Below, in pieces: positions 21,865 to 32,245 of a stretch of 64,000 nt of DNA. Each line of letters begins with the position of its first letter. Position 1 is the stretch's first letter. Below the pieces are notes generated by a model, which had not been told where the DNA came from, ran no database searches, and worked only from the letters and a program-made list of their open reading frames with translations. The DNA comes from Chaetoceros tenuissimus. Its lineage: Eukaryota; Bacillariophyta; Thalassiosirophyceae; Chaetocerotales; Chaetocerotaceae. A program made the translations under genes and the position numbers. The stretch is from contig BLLK01000022.1 in assembly GCA_021927905.1 (NCBI GenBank), positions 3,162,001-3,226,000 on the forward strand, in the 5' to 3' direction.

Positions 21865-22602
21865 CTATCTACGATATGGTCTTATTCTACGGATATTCAC
21901 TCTTTCCAAAATTCCTGGTCTGCGACGAATGGTAACAGTTCCATTAACATGAACTTGCGTTATCTGAAATGGACCCTCAAATCTTACATCCAATTTGCTT
22001 GTGGTTCGATATGAATCAGCAATTATCAATACCCAATTTCCAACTTGATAATTATAATCAATTCGGTTGTCATTTTCTCTTTGATTGCTTCTATCAACTA
22101 TTTCTTGTCTTCTAGCTCTGAGATTATTCAAATCAACTACGAAAGGTAAATTCAAAATCATATTCCTTTGAAATGCTAATGCTCCTGGAGATGCATTCAT
22201 TGTCGAATGTACCACAGTTCTCAAAGCATAAACTGTATTGACAAGCAAAGTATCTATTACTTGAGTTGCTTGTGCTACTGTCTGTGGTGGATTTTGACGA
22301 AGTAAGGATCGAATTTGATTGAGCATTGTTTGATGCATTCGTTCACAAATACTATTACCCTGTGGATTTCTTGTAGTGATTTGTGCTGGTCTGATATTGA
22401 ATCTATTCAACATTTCTTGAAACTCTGATCCTGTAAATTCACCTCCTTGATCATGGATGCACTTAACCGGTCTAGGATATCTTGAAAGCCAATTATTCTC
22501 AAACAGCGTTGCTATATGACTTGCATGCTTGTTTTGAATACGTACTGCTTCGACAAGGTTAGTATCTTGATCCACCATTGTCAAGGCATGAAATTCCAAT
22601 GT
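21865..22602 (-). mobile_element. Fossil LTR retrotransposon fragment (Ty3/gypsy-like integrase)
   Basis: The minus strand encodes part of a retroelement integrase: the DDE core signals TMVDQDTNLVEAV, CIHDQGGEFTGSEFQ and NPQGNSICERMHQT in order, then a C-terminal module with KLDVRFEGPFQITQV typical of Ty3/gypsy GPY/F domains. Only the integrase end of a pol gene remains. I see no gag, protease or reverse transcriptase and no clear LTR in the window, so the element is broken and 5'-incomplete. The frame is still long and open, which suggests a fairly young insertion. It abuts a truncated host gene at 22603 in the same orientation. Confidence 0.85.
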
Positions 22603-23119
22603 TACATGGATCGCGGTAGTAGCATTCATCATAGATGGTGTTTGCAAACACCACAGTTCCATCCACACCTGCCTCACACTTGGCTGTGAACTCTTCAAGG
22701 AAATCTTCATCTCCACTCCAAGTGTAGAACTCATCATCTACAAGTACAAGATTATCCCAATAATTATATCCTGTTCCGCTTTCAGTTTCGTCATAATACA
22801 AGCCATGCACATTGTTCCATATGTCAATAATATCTTGTTCACATGGAGTTAGGTCTGTTGGACCTTCATCTTGGAGTTTTCTGGCATTTTTCATTTTCTC
22901 TGCGAGAAAAGAAGGGACAGTGCCGCTAGTGGTATCACTCACTTTTGTGTGTGTTAGAGTTCTTTTTTCATAAAAGTTCTGCATGTTTTCAAGAAGTAGC
23001 TCTTTTCTCGTCCATTGCTTCACAGCCATATCCTCATTGGATGAATCTGGGGTAGCTTCAGAGGTGCTCTTGCGAAGTAAGCTGGACACTAGTAGTGTCG
23101 ATGGAGTGTAGAACTTCAT
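22603..23119 (-). pseudogene. 3'-truncated paralogue of the secreted cysteine-rich protein
   Basis: From ATG 23119 about 170 residues match the intact protein at 34122-35357 almost codon for codon: LLRKSTSEATPDSSNEDMAV, RKELLLENMQNFYEKR, GTVPSFLAEKMKNARKLQ, CEAGVDGTVVFANTIYDE. Similarity stops after YYRDPC at 22603, where the retroelement integrase begins, so the second half of the protein (about 240 residues) is lost. The upstream 80 bases are also shared (CTTTCATTCTTTTCACAACA in both), so a promoter was duplicated too. A short secreted protein could still be made, but I treat it as a pseudogene. Confidence 0.85.
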
Positions 23120-23673
23120 TTTGAAAGTTTTATTAGGTTGTATCTATTTGCTTAGGTCCAATAGATTTTTATAGTGTTGTGAAAAGAATGAAAGATGTGA
23201 AAGATACTTTTTCTGTCAAGTGAAAGTAGTGTCAAGGTGCGCAATGTTTAGCTAATAGGTCCTTTTAAATAGTTTAGTAAGAATTGATCTTTTCTCCTTA
23301 GTCAATACGGATAAATTTTCATAGATTCGATTACGAACATGATAAAGGACAACTAGGTTTCGTTCTGATCAAAACACTCCCGTTGGATTGCATATAAATC
23401 ACTGTGTCGATATAGAGATCCCAATAAATGCACAATAGATATAATGTTTCATGTAGTCAATTTCCAAAAAAACGGGGAAATGAAAAGCAAAATTGAACAC
23501 GGAAGTACGTACGTATCTACTTTGTGGAAAGCGGCCAGACGAACGAGGAAAAGACAACAACCTTCAACCTTGCAGCCCTTGGTTTTTCATCTGTTCAATT
23601 AGCAGAGCGATGAGCTATTGATTGTATTATACTCATTGTAGTATATGAACTAGAGAGAATAAACCTCAAAAAA
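23120..23673. promoter_or_regulatory. Divergent intergenic region with a duplicated promoter
   Basis: The left 80 bases repeat, inverted, the sequence just upstream of the intact paralogue at 34040-34080 (CACAACACTATAAAAATCTATTG, including a TATAAAAA box). The remainder up to the MYND gene shows nothing specific. Confidence 0.5.
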
Positions 23674-25599
23674 ATGAACATGCAAGGTTTTGAACTCTTG
23701 CACAAAGTCAAATTTGAAGCGAGATGCTACAAAATAAGTAAAGACACTACAATTCATAGACTAGGAAATCTATAAGATGAATCCGATGAACTCATTATTA
23801 CACCTATTCAAGTTGTACCAAATACATATGCATCTGTGGAACGAAAGCCTTCTCTGAGAAAGATGAAGGCACTGGAAAAGATATCAAGAGACTCGATACG
23901 AAATATAGTATCGAAACTCATCAACTTTCAATATGATATCGAGGCTACTTTACTGCTTTCAACAGACATTCCTTCATTTCCAGATGATAATGTATCTTTC
24001 AAGTCAGTACGTCTCGTGCTTCAACCAATATTCAATGATGCCGAGTATGAGATATTGACAGGGGAGAAATCCACGTTTCGACTTTCACAGCAACATTGTA
24101 TGTCCATTGTAATAGATTTAGGATCATTTTGTGAAGTAAAACATGGTGAAGTTCATGATATGGAATGTACCTTTAGTGGAGATTTACCACTGGCAATTGA
24201 GCAGTCTTTAAGAAAAGAATTTCGATTTGAAATTAGAGCGAGAGTATTTCACATGGTACTCAAATATTATGGGAATGAGCTTTATAACTTATTCGGAGGA
24301 TACAAATCGCCTGATGAATGCAACGGGTCTGTCTTTCTCGAGGCTGCATGTACAGGTCTATCCAAATATTGGCAAGCGAGAAATACACAGGGTGATCATA
24401 AACTTGCTAAAGAGGCACTAGCTATTGGTGCAGATATCCTTTTTGCGAAATATGAGAATAAGGAAGTGCCACTCTTGTGTCCTTTCTCGTTGCTTTGTGA
24501 CATGGGGAACTCTTTTGAAGCAGCGGGTGATTTGAGGGAAGGAGCAGATTTATTTTGGGAATCACATCAACAATTTTCGGAAGATCTTTTAAAAGGATGG
24601 ACGAAGAATAATAAGGCTTATGTGGAGGCGGAAGAAGCTATTTTGAACAATTTATGGAGAGCTGCATGGCTTTATCTATGTGCAGATGACTTTGAACTTT
24701 CGGAATTAGTTCATATTCATGCATGGCATTATTGGAAGAAATTTTTGGGATATGCTGAACCAAAGATTCTTCAAGATACTCTTTTGGTGTACTATAAGTC
24801 AGAGGTGCTTCAAGAAAATGAAAATGAACCTGCTGTGGGTAATTCTACGCAAAAGGTAAATGTCGTATTTCGAGCTTTGCTCAAACGTGCAGGTATTGTC
24901 AACATGGGAAAAGATAATTATCAGATTGGAGAAATGATAAAAGCAGCTCCATTTACCATTCTTAAGTCAAGCTTTAGGAAGAAGAACAAAGTCAAGAAGC
25001 ACCTACTCAATTTAGCAAATGTACCTACAGTAGAGAGTTTTCGGGAGTCGCTTTTAGAGGCATGCAGTACTTCAAATGACCAAGAATCGTATGTTGAAAA
25101 TACTAGATACGATGGAATAAATAGATACCTCACAGCTGCTGATAAAACGAGACAGGATTTCAAGAAGATGAATGCATCAAATATCACGTGTCAAAATTGT
25201 AAAAGAGAAGAAGATGAAGAAACAGGAGTAAGAGTACCACTGCAATGTGAATGCAAAAATTTCCATTATTGCAGAGAGATTTGTCGCCTTATTCATTGGG
25301 GCATACATCGCCACTTTTGTCCACTAAAGATCAATGTAGATACCGAGGACTTTTCTTTCAAAAATTGTAGAAAATGCAAGCAGCCTGTTAAAAAGCAATT
25401 TCAGTGTGATTGCCGATCGAATATAATCTATTGCTCGAAAGAATGCAAAGAAGGTGACTTGAAAGTTCACAAGCCTGAACATACAATTCTAAAAAAAATG
25501 AGAAGAGGTATGTTTCAAGAAAAAAAGCTGGAATTAATGTGTTTCAGATACAAGAATGACTACGGGAAAGTTGAATTGGCTTCCATATGGGGAATATAG
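23674..25599 (+). CDS. MYND zinc-finger protein (single early in-frame stop)
   Basis: The long open part (from about 23776) gives about 607 residues. The last 150 hold two cysteine-rich blocks: CQNCKREEDEETG, then CKNFHYCREICRLIHWGIHRHFC, which is a MYND finger (C-X2-C ... YC-X3-C ... H-X3-C), and a second, CRKCKQPVKKQFQCDC with IIYCSKECKEGDLKVHK. The rest is helical, with no SET core that I recognise. MYND fingers bind proline-rich partners in transcription control. The start is odd: the best ATG in the same frame is 23674 (MNMQGFELLHKVKFEARCYK), but TAA lies at 23773-23775, after which the frame continues (DESDELIITPIQVV). Translation may instead start at ATG 23863, or the TAA is a nonsense mutation, or a small intron escaped me. 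Confidence 0.75.
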
Positions 25600-25945
25600 T
25601 ACCCCTTATAATTCGAATTAGACAAGTAAAGTAATCTTCACGAGCATAAAAAGCGTATATTTATCTATACGTATATATATACATATATTATATCACATTT
25701 TCACGCATTCTAAGAAATGAAAGATTGAAATTTTAATCCTGCCAAAAATGGGAAGATATTATCTTTTTAGCCGGTTAGCAAGATGTCAATCATGTCAATA
25801 CAGACACTTCCTTTAATGTTTGTTCTGATCCATTTTGACAGCAAGCTTGCACATTCCTCTGAACTATTTTTTGCATCAAGATAGAGAGTTCCCTGAAACA
25901 AGAAGCACTGCTGCTATTGTAATCATAACTAAAACATCAAACACG
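25600..25945. promoter_or_regulatory. Intergenic region upstream of the acidic nuclear protein
   Basis: 346 bases. An alternating TA stretch (TACGTATATATATACATATATTATATC, about 25668-25695) lies in the 3' flank of the MYND gene. The frame of the next gene is open upstream to 25835 but lacks an ATG before 25946. Confidence 0.3.
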
Positions 25946-26986
25946 ATGCCTAAAACATCGCACAAGTTCAAGAAAGGAGATCGGGTATTCATATCATCCA
26001 CCGAAACATTTGCAACGATACAAGATGCCACACCGAACAAAGATGGAAGAATCCTAGTCCAAATGTATATCTTGCCCTCTCAAATGTCTGCAGTAAAGAA
26101 TGGTTCAAAACGCCAATCGTATCGCTTCTCAGATGAAAATAATTCTGAAGGATCGGCAAATGCATCTTGTGTTTCGGAAAATGGTGAAGAGAGTAAAACT
26201 AGATTAGCAGCTTCGAATGAAGAAGATGATGAGCCGAGTGATCTTCCGGGTCTAAGTGCACCAGTCAAAGATAATACCAGTGCTGAAGAAGATGAAGAGG
26301 AGGAAGAATATCAAGCTGGAGATGAAGAAAGTGAAAATGAAGATGACATTAATACACAAGTCGGTCGAATTCTTGAAAAGGAGACAGATATGTTATCTAT
26401 AGATGAAAAATCATTACAAGACAGTGAATACTATTCCGAAGAAGATGATGATAAATTAGGTACACAGCCACTGAATGAAGAGGAATTATTGGGAAATGAT
26501 AGTTACTCGCAATCTTCAGAGTCGGAAGAAGAAAAAGTGCCAAAGTTGGATCACTCGTTACGAAAAAAGGATAAAATTAACTATGAGGAATCCGACGAAG
26601 ATTATCAAAGTGAGACAGATGACAATGATTTGGTAGAATATACTCCATCGAAAACTCCTGGGAGTAAAAAGTATAATACAAAGAATGCAAAAAGTACTGG
26701 GAGGAAAAAGCGTGGTAGAAAGACTACAAAATCTCCAAAGAGTAGAAAGCGTGGTAAAAAGAATACAAGATCTTCAGATAGCTATGATGTAATTCAAGAG
26801 CGGCCGAATTATGCCGAGAGTGATGAAGATTATCAAAGCGAAACGGATGAAGATGACATTGTCTATTTGAATCATGTTAGGCGCAAACAAATTAGGGCAA
26901 AGGTGAAAGAAGGGGAAAGCAGTGGTAGGAAGACAAGGCGAAATAGTTCTGGGGATGATGATTACGAATCGGAAGACGATTTCTAA
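25946..26986 (+). CDS. Acidic/basic repeat protein, likely chromatin-associated
   Basis: 346 residues from ATG 25946. Residues 1-50 (KFKKGDRVFISSTETFATIQ) read like a small beta domain of Tudor or bromo-adjacent type. The rest is low-complexity: acidic blocks (EEDEEEEEYQAGDEESEN) alternating with basic ones (GRKKRGRKTTKSPKSRKRGKK). A 13-residue unit, YEESDEDYQSETD or YAESDEDYQSETD, occurs twice (near residues 210 and 290), each followed by an acidic run and a basic run, which suggests internal duplication. The basic stretches would serve as nuclear signals. The role as a chromatin or histone-binding protein is inferred from composition only. Confidence 0.8.
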   Translation: MPKTSHKFKKGDRVFISSTETFATIQDATPNKDGRILVQMYILPSQMSAVKNGSKRQSYRFSDENNSEGSANASCVSENGEESKTRLAASNEEDDEPSDLPGLSAPVKDNTSAEEDEEEEEYQAGDEESENEDDINTQVGRILEKETDMLSIDEKSLQDSEYYSEEDDDKLGTQPLNEEELLGNDSYSQSSESEEEKVPKLDHSLRKKDKINYEESDEDYQSETDDNDLVEYTPSKTPGSKKYNTKNAKSTGRKKRGRKTTKSPKSRKRGKKNTRSSDSYDVIQERPNYAESDEDYQSETDEDDIVYLNHVRRKQIRAKVKEGESSGRKTRRNSSGDDDYESEDDF

Positions 26987-27454
26987 TCGTTAGAATATTG
27001 CGGAATGGAGCTGCATATAGTATTGTTTGTATATAGCGCAGAAGAAGCATTGCATATCAGTTGTAACTTATAACATTTTTGATTTAAAACATAACGATGT
27101 TAAACTCTCGGAAGTTGATTGATTTTTATTTATTGTCAAACTTCTTTGCAAAAGTCTCAAAGTGCAAACTGAGAACAATAAAAAAGAAAATATCTAATAT
27201 TTAATGTTTGAAATCTAGCATGGTAGCCTAGTAGTACATTACTTTAAAATGCAAATTCACTTCGAAAGACGTCAAGGGAAGTCAAATAGCCGATCTTGAC
27301 AAGTAGCTATGTGGATAGCTATTTCAAAATTTAAAGTGTCATCAGCTGTCCTCCTTTCTTTTGTTGTTTGATAGAAAATTCTCTCTCATTCTATTCTCGC
27401 AAATCGCATTTCTACAATAGGAATCTTTTATATATTCGAGAATTGAAGTCGGCC
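26987..27454. promoter_or_regulatory. Upstream region of RING-HA gene 1
   Basis: About 470 AT-rich bases. The right 200 bases share words with the region before RING-HA gene 2 (GTGTCATCA, TGTGGATAGC or TGTAGATAGCC, TATTCGAGAA or TATTCAAGAACT), in keeping with tandem duplication of the whole gene with its promoter. Confidence 0.4.
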
Positions 27455-29740
27455 ATGAGTCAACAGCAGCACCTTGAAACAACTCTTCGTCGATCCTCGA
27501 GGACAAGAAATAGAAAGAGCTACAGTGACTACTTCTCGCATGACGATATGTTGACAGAACATCAAGATAAAGACATCGAAGAACAAGAACTAGAGGAGGA
27601 AGAATATGAAGATGGAAGTGATGACGATTATATCCAAGAAGAACAGGAAGACGCAAGTGTCAGTGATGATAGCAGTGATAACGATAGCGGCGATGGTGAC
27701 AGCTTTGAAGAAGAATCAAATGAGGCTACTAGCGCGAAGGACCCTAGTCACAAGTTTGCATGCGGCATATGTTCAAATATCTTGTCGGATCCTTATATCA
27801 TTCCTGCATGCTGTCATAGGTTCTGTTGTAAATGTATTCAGCAGTCACTTAAAGCTGGTATTGGACCATGTCCAACATGTCGTGACCATAGTGTGTCTTT
27901 TCAAAGTTTGAGAAGAGATGAAATGATGGGTCGGCTGCTACAGCGATATCAAATGCTTCAAGAAAAGATTCAAAAGAAGACGATAGAGGAAGAGAAGCAC
28001 AATACTCAAAGGAAAAGGACTCTCGAAGCTACGAAACCCATTTCAGAAGAGTCTGATAGTTTGACGAAAACTGCTACATCCTGGACAAGAAAAAAGCGAC
28101 AGATAGAAGTATCCAAGAATGAGCTCACTCTTCAAGAAGACACTAACAACCTCATGTCTAAGAATGAAATTTGCGGACGGATTCAGTCAACGCGTGCAAA
28201 AAGAGTGGTCACTACGCATGAAGGAAGCAAAAAAAAGAAACCAAAATCTTCAGATGAAGTCCTGAATTTCAATGAACGTCTCCAATGTCTTCGAGAGTTT
28301 AAAAAGAAATACGGTCACTGTCATGTTCCAAGAACATACGGTGGGCTTGGAAAATGGTGCTCCAACATAAGAATGATTAAAGCAGGAACTTTAAAACAGT
28401 TCAAGAGTCCGGATTTCAAGTTGACGAAGAAAAGAATGAAAGTTCTGGAAGACATGGGATTTAGGTGGACATCAAGTAAAACCTTTGATGAATATGTCTA
28501 TGAACTGCAGGCTTTCAAAGAAAAGCATGGTCACTGTTACGTGCCAAGTCAATACAAAGAAAACAAAAGACTAGGAAGTTGGTGTGCAAAACTAAGAATG
28601 ATTAAAGCAGGCACTCAGCGTAATCCTGAAGGTTCCTGTAAGCTCACTTCAGAAAGGATAAAGAGATTGGATGCTCTCGGCTTTAGATGGTGGATGAAAT
28701 CCCAACCTTTGAAAAAAGTTGACACAAAAGATTTGAAGTCTCAAGAAAAGATAGAGATTTCAACTGCAGTAGAATCTGCAAACGTAGATGTACCTCCTAC
28801 AGATGTAGATACCAAAAAGTTCACAGGTGATGACGAGAAAGCAACACAGAAGAAAGATCATAGTATTTACAAAGAGACGAAAGGTGCATCTGATGATATC
28901 GAAAAAATGATAATATTGAGAAAAGGGACAAAAAAAGAAAAGTCATCTGTCATAACTTTGAAGGGAGGAGTCGAGTGTTGTACTGCTTCCAATACCGATG
29001 AAAGTCGCAAAAGAAAAAAGAAAATCAATCGGTCTTTTGATGACAATTATAGGGCACTTCAATCTTTCAAACGGAAGAAAGGCCATTGCAATGTAACCGT
29101 GTTTAATAATACCGAAGATCCTTCTTTGGCCAACTGGGTGCACATTATTCGAAGCATGAAGGCAGGTAAAAAGAAATCTTATACAGGCCCAAATACAAAA
29201 CTGACGGAAGCTAGGATTGCAAAATTAGATGCTTTAGGATTCGAATGGACAAGGGGACCCTCTTATCACGATAGGATTGACAAATTCACTTTTGACGACT
29301 ATGTCAGAGACTTGAAAGCTTACAAAGCAAAGTACGGTGACTGCTATGTTTCAATTAACGATAAGGATCATAAAAAGCTTGGGCGCTGGGTTTCTAAACT
29401 TCGCATGCTTCGGGCTGGTACAATGCAACCGGTAAATCACCAGTCCTTACAGCTCACTGAAGAAAGAATAACTGAACTAAATAGTATTGGGTTTAGATGG
29501 AAAGGCTTTAAAACTTTTGATGAGTATATGGATGACTTACGAGAGTTTAAAGCCAAGTATGGCCATTGCGATGTCCCTTTCCAATATCCAGAGAATAAAA
29601 GCCTAGGGTTTTGGGTAGGGAAAATACGCAAAAAGAAACTTGGAAAGATCGCTAATAAAGGAAGTCCGGATCACAGACTTACTAATGAGAGGATTGCGCA
29701 ATTGGAAAGAATGGGTTTCAACTGGAGACTCAGATCATAG
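27455..29740 (+). CDS. RING finger protein with five helicase-associated (HA) repeats, copy 1
   Basis: 761 residues from ATG 27455 (MSQQQHLETTLRRSSRTRNR). Residues 40-95 are acidic. A C3HC4 RING follows at about 103-145: CGICSNILSDPYIIPACCH, RFCCKCIQQ, GPCPTCRDH. Then come basic linkers and five repeats of about 65 residues with the HA signature F-[DN]-[ED]-x5-L-x2-[FY]-K-x3-GHC-x-V-P ... W ... [KR]L[TN]xERIxxLxxxGFxW, at roughly 283, 348, 520, 600 and 680. HA repeats are known from bacterial and diatom proteins, where they are thought to bind nucleic acid. The RING should act as a ubiquitin ligase with an E2 enzyme. The result would be a DNA-targeted ubiquitin ligase; this is inference from domains. 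Confidence 0.9.
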   Translation: MSQQQHLETTLRRSSRTRNRKSYSDYFSHDDMLTEHQDKDIEEQELEEEEYEDGSDDDYIQEEQEDASVSDDSSDNDSGDGDSFEEESNEATSAKDPSHKFACGICSNILSDPYIIPACCHRFCCKCIQQSLKAGIGPCPTCRDHSVSFQSLRRDEMMGRLLQRYQMLQEKIQKKTIEEEKHNTQRKRTLEATKPISEESDSLTKTATSWTRKKRQIEVSKNELTLQEDTNNLMSKNEICGRIQSTRAKRVVTTHEGSKKKKPKSSDEVLNFNERLQCLREFKKKYGHCHVPRTYGGLGKWCSNIRMIKAGTLKQFKSPDFKLTKKRMKVLEDMGFRWTSSKTFDEYVYELQAFKEKHGHCYVPSQYKENKRLGSWCAKLRMIKAGTQRNPEGSCKLTSERIKRLDALGFRWWMKSQPLKKVDTKDLKSQEKIEISTAVESANVDVPPTDVDTKKFTGDDEKATQKKDHSIYKETKGASDDIEKMIILRKGTKKEKSSVITLKGGVECCTASNTDESRKRKKKINRSFDDNYRALQSFKRKKGHCNVTVFNNTEDPSLANWVHIIRSMKAGKKKSYTGPNTKLTEARIAKLDALGFEWTRGPSYHDRIDKFTFDDYVRDLKAYKAKYGDCYVSINDKDHKKLGRWVSKLRMLRAGTMQPVNHQSLQLTEERITELNSIGFRWKGFKTFDEYMDDLREFKAKYGHCDVPFQYPENKSLGFWVGKIRKKKLGKIANKGSPDHRLTNERIAQLERMGFNWRLRS

Positions 29741-30110
29741 AAAGAAGAATGAGTTGGAAGATCAATCTTCGTATTACATTAGATCTTTTGCAAATTCACT
29801 GAAGGCACCAATTCATTGTTAGCACTTTTATGAAACACTAGAATGCAAAATATCTAAAATATATTCTAATAATAAGTTTACGGTAATATAAATTGAAACT
29901 GACTTCAAAGATTTGATGATTCGATTCGATTGCACCATCATGCATTTAGACGGAACCATAGCTATGTAGATAGCCTAATAGTTATAGTGTCATCATCATC
30001 CATCTCACTCTCTTCCATCTTCCATCACCTTTTTCACTGCTAATTCTTATTCATAATCTTTGATATTTCATCTATTCAAGAACTAAAGGTTGACTATACA
30101 TAAGCCTGCC
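29741..30110. other. Spacer between tandem RING-HA genes
   Basis: The first 140 bases match the 3' flank of copy 2 (32112-32250): ATCAATCTTCGTATTACATT and AGATCTTTTGCAAATTCACT are shared exactly, followed by ACTAGAATGCAA and TATATTCTAATAA. The duplication therefore included the 3' UTR. The remainder is the promoter of copy 2. Confidence 0.6.
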
Positions 30111-32111
30111 ATGAGTCAACAGCAGCACCTCGAAACAAATCTTCGTCGATCCTCGAGGAGAAGAGATAGAAAGAGCTACAATGACTACTTCTCGGATGAC
30201 GATGTGTTGACAGAACATGACGATGATGATATCGAAGAACAAGAACTAGAGGAGGAAGAAGAATATGAAGATGGAAGTGATGACGATTATATCCAAGAAG
30301 AAGAGGAAGAAGCAAGTGTCAGTGATGATAGCAGTGATAATGATAGCGGCAATGAACAAGAAGCAAATGAGGCTAGTGTGAAGGACATGAAGTTTGCATG
30401 CGGTTTATGTTCAAATATCTTATCAGATCCCTACATTATTCCTGCTTGCTGTCATAGGTTCTGTTGTAAATGCATTCAAGAGTCAATCACAGCTGGCAAT
30501 GGACCATGTCCAACCTGTCGTGACCATAGTGTATCTTTTGAAAGTTTGAGAAGAGATGAAATGATGAGTAGATTGTTGGCTAGATATAAAATGCTTCAAG
30601 AAAAGATTCAAAAGAAGAAGTTAGATGAAGGTGGGCATGAGACTAGAAAGAAGCGCTCCTTGGACTCTACGGCTACCAATGAAACCATACAAGAAGACAT
30701 CGATGGCAAAATAATCAAAGCTAGGACAAGAAAAAAGCAAAAGAGAGAGGTATCTAGTGATGAGAATTCTTCTAAAACCAGTAGTAGCGACCGCAAGCAT
30801 ACTAAAGAAATTGCACAAGCCAAAGTTCCAAGTGGCAAAAAAGTTGCCCAAGCTCCGAAAAACAAGAAACGGAAAGCGAAATCTTCAAATGATATCCTCA
30901 CTTTCAATGAACGCCTCCAATGTCTTCGAGAGTTCAAAAAGAAATATGGTCATGTTAATGTTCCAGCAGATTGTAAAGACTTATCTTGTCATGAAGGACT
31001 TGGAAGATGGTGCTCCACTATCAGACGGATTAGAGCGGGGACATATAAGCGATTTAAAAATCCAGAATTCAAGTTGACGGAGAAAAGAATGAAAGTACTT
31101 GAAGATATGGGCTTCAGGTGGACAACAACTAAAACCTTTGATGAATATTTCCAAGAATTACAGGCTTTCAAAGAGAGACATGGTCACTGTTACGTGCCAT
31201 TCTTCTACAAAGAAAACAAAAGACTAGGAAGTTGGTGTGCAAAACTAAGAATGATGAAAGCAGGAACAAAACCCAATACTGGAAGCTTTGAGCTCACCCC
31301 GGAACGGATAAAGAATTTGGATGCTCTCGGCTTTAGATGGTGGATGAAATCCCAACCTTTGAAAAAAGATGACACAAAAGACTTGAAGTCTCAAGAAAAG
31401 ATAGAGATTTCAACTGCAGTAGAATCTTCAAACGGAAATGTACCTACAGATGTAGATACTAAAACGTGTACAAGTGACGAGAAAGCTACGCCGAAGAAAG
31501 AACAATGTGTTGAAGAACATAGTACATACAAACAGACGCAGGGTACATCTGATGATATCCAAAACAATACAATCGTGCGAAAAGGAAAGAGAAAGAAAAA
31601 GTCAACTATGTCTACCTCGAAGGAAGGAAATGAATTTTGTCGAGGGAGGAGTGAAAGATTCACTTTTGACGACTATTTCAGAGACTTGAAAGCTTACAAA
31701 GCAAAGCATGGCGACTGCTGTGTTCCAGCTACAGACAAGAATCATAAAAAGCTTAGGGGCTGGGTTTCTAGACTTCGCATGGTCAGAGCTGGCACAATGC
31801 ATGAAAATCGCCCGTCCGTACAGCTCACTGAAGAAAGAATAAAGGAGTTGGATAATATAGGGTTTAGATGGAGAGGCTGTAAAACTTTTGATGAGTACAT
31901 TAATGACCTGCAAGAATTCAAAGCCAAACATGGCCATTGCGATGTCCCTTACCGTTATCCAGAGAACAAGAGCTTGGGCCATTGGGTAGGAAAAATACGT
32001 CGAATGAAACTTGGGAAGGCGGCTGATAAAGGAGGTCCTGATCAAAAACTCACAAAGGAGAGGATTGCGCAATTGGAAAGAATGGATTTCAACTGGAGAC
32101 TCAGATTGTAG
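30111..32111 (+). CDS. RING finger protein with four HA repeats, copy 2
   Basis: 666 residues from ATG 30111, strongly similar to copy 1 through the N-terminus, acidic block and RING (CGLCSNILSDPYIIPACCH; CPTCRDH). It carries four HA repeats instead of five: the unit that copy 1 has in the middle (the one with GHCNVTVFNNTEDP) is missing, and the linker joins straight to the unit with GDCCVPATDKNHKK. The linker KKRKREVSS... with Ser/Lys runs is more like the third copy at 54778-56997 than like copy 1, so the three genes have exchanged or kept different pieces. Expected role as for copy 1. Confidence 0.9.
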   Translation: MSQQQHLETNLRRSSRRRDRKSYNDYFSDDDVLTEHDDDDIEEQELEEEEEYEDGSDDDYIQEEEEEASVSDDSSDNDSGNEQEANEASVKDMKFACGLCSNILSDPYIIPACCHRFCCKCIQESITAGNGPCPTCRDHSVSFESLRRDEMMSRLLARYKMLQEKIQKKKLDEGGHETRKKRSLDSTATNETIQEDIDGKIIKARTRKKQKREVSSDENSSKTSSSDRKHTKEIAQAKVPSGKKVAQAPKNKKRKAKSSNDILTFNERLQCLREFKKKYGHVNVPADCKDLSCHEGLGRWCSTIRRIRAGTYKRFKNPEFKLTEKRMKVLEDMGFRWTTTKTFDEYFQELQAFKERHGHCYVPFFYKENKRLGSWCAKLRMMKAGTKPNTGSFELTPERIKNLDALGFRWWMKSQPLKKDDTKDLKSQEKIEISTAVESSNGNVPTDVDTKTCTSDEKATPKKEQCVEEHSTYKQTQGTSDDIQNNTIVRKGKRKKKSTMSTSKEGNEFCRGRSERFTFDDYFRDLKAYKAKHGDCCVPATDKNHKKLRGWVSRLRMVRAGTMHENRPSVQLTEERIKELDNIGFRWRGCKTFDEYINDLQEFKAKHGHCDVPYRYPENKSLGHWVGKIRRMKLGKAADKGGPDQKLTKERIAQLERMDFNWRLRL

Positions 32112-32245
32112 AAATAGGAAGTTAGAATATCAATCTTCGTATTACATTAGATCTTTTGCAAATTCACTAAAGACATTATTGAAACGTTAGCATTTGTGTC
32201 AGAAACTAGAATGCAAGAGGCCTAAAGTATATTCTAATAAAAAGT

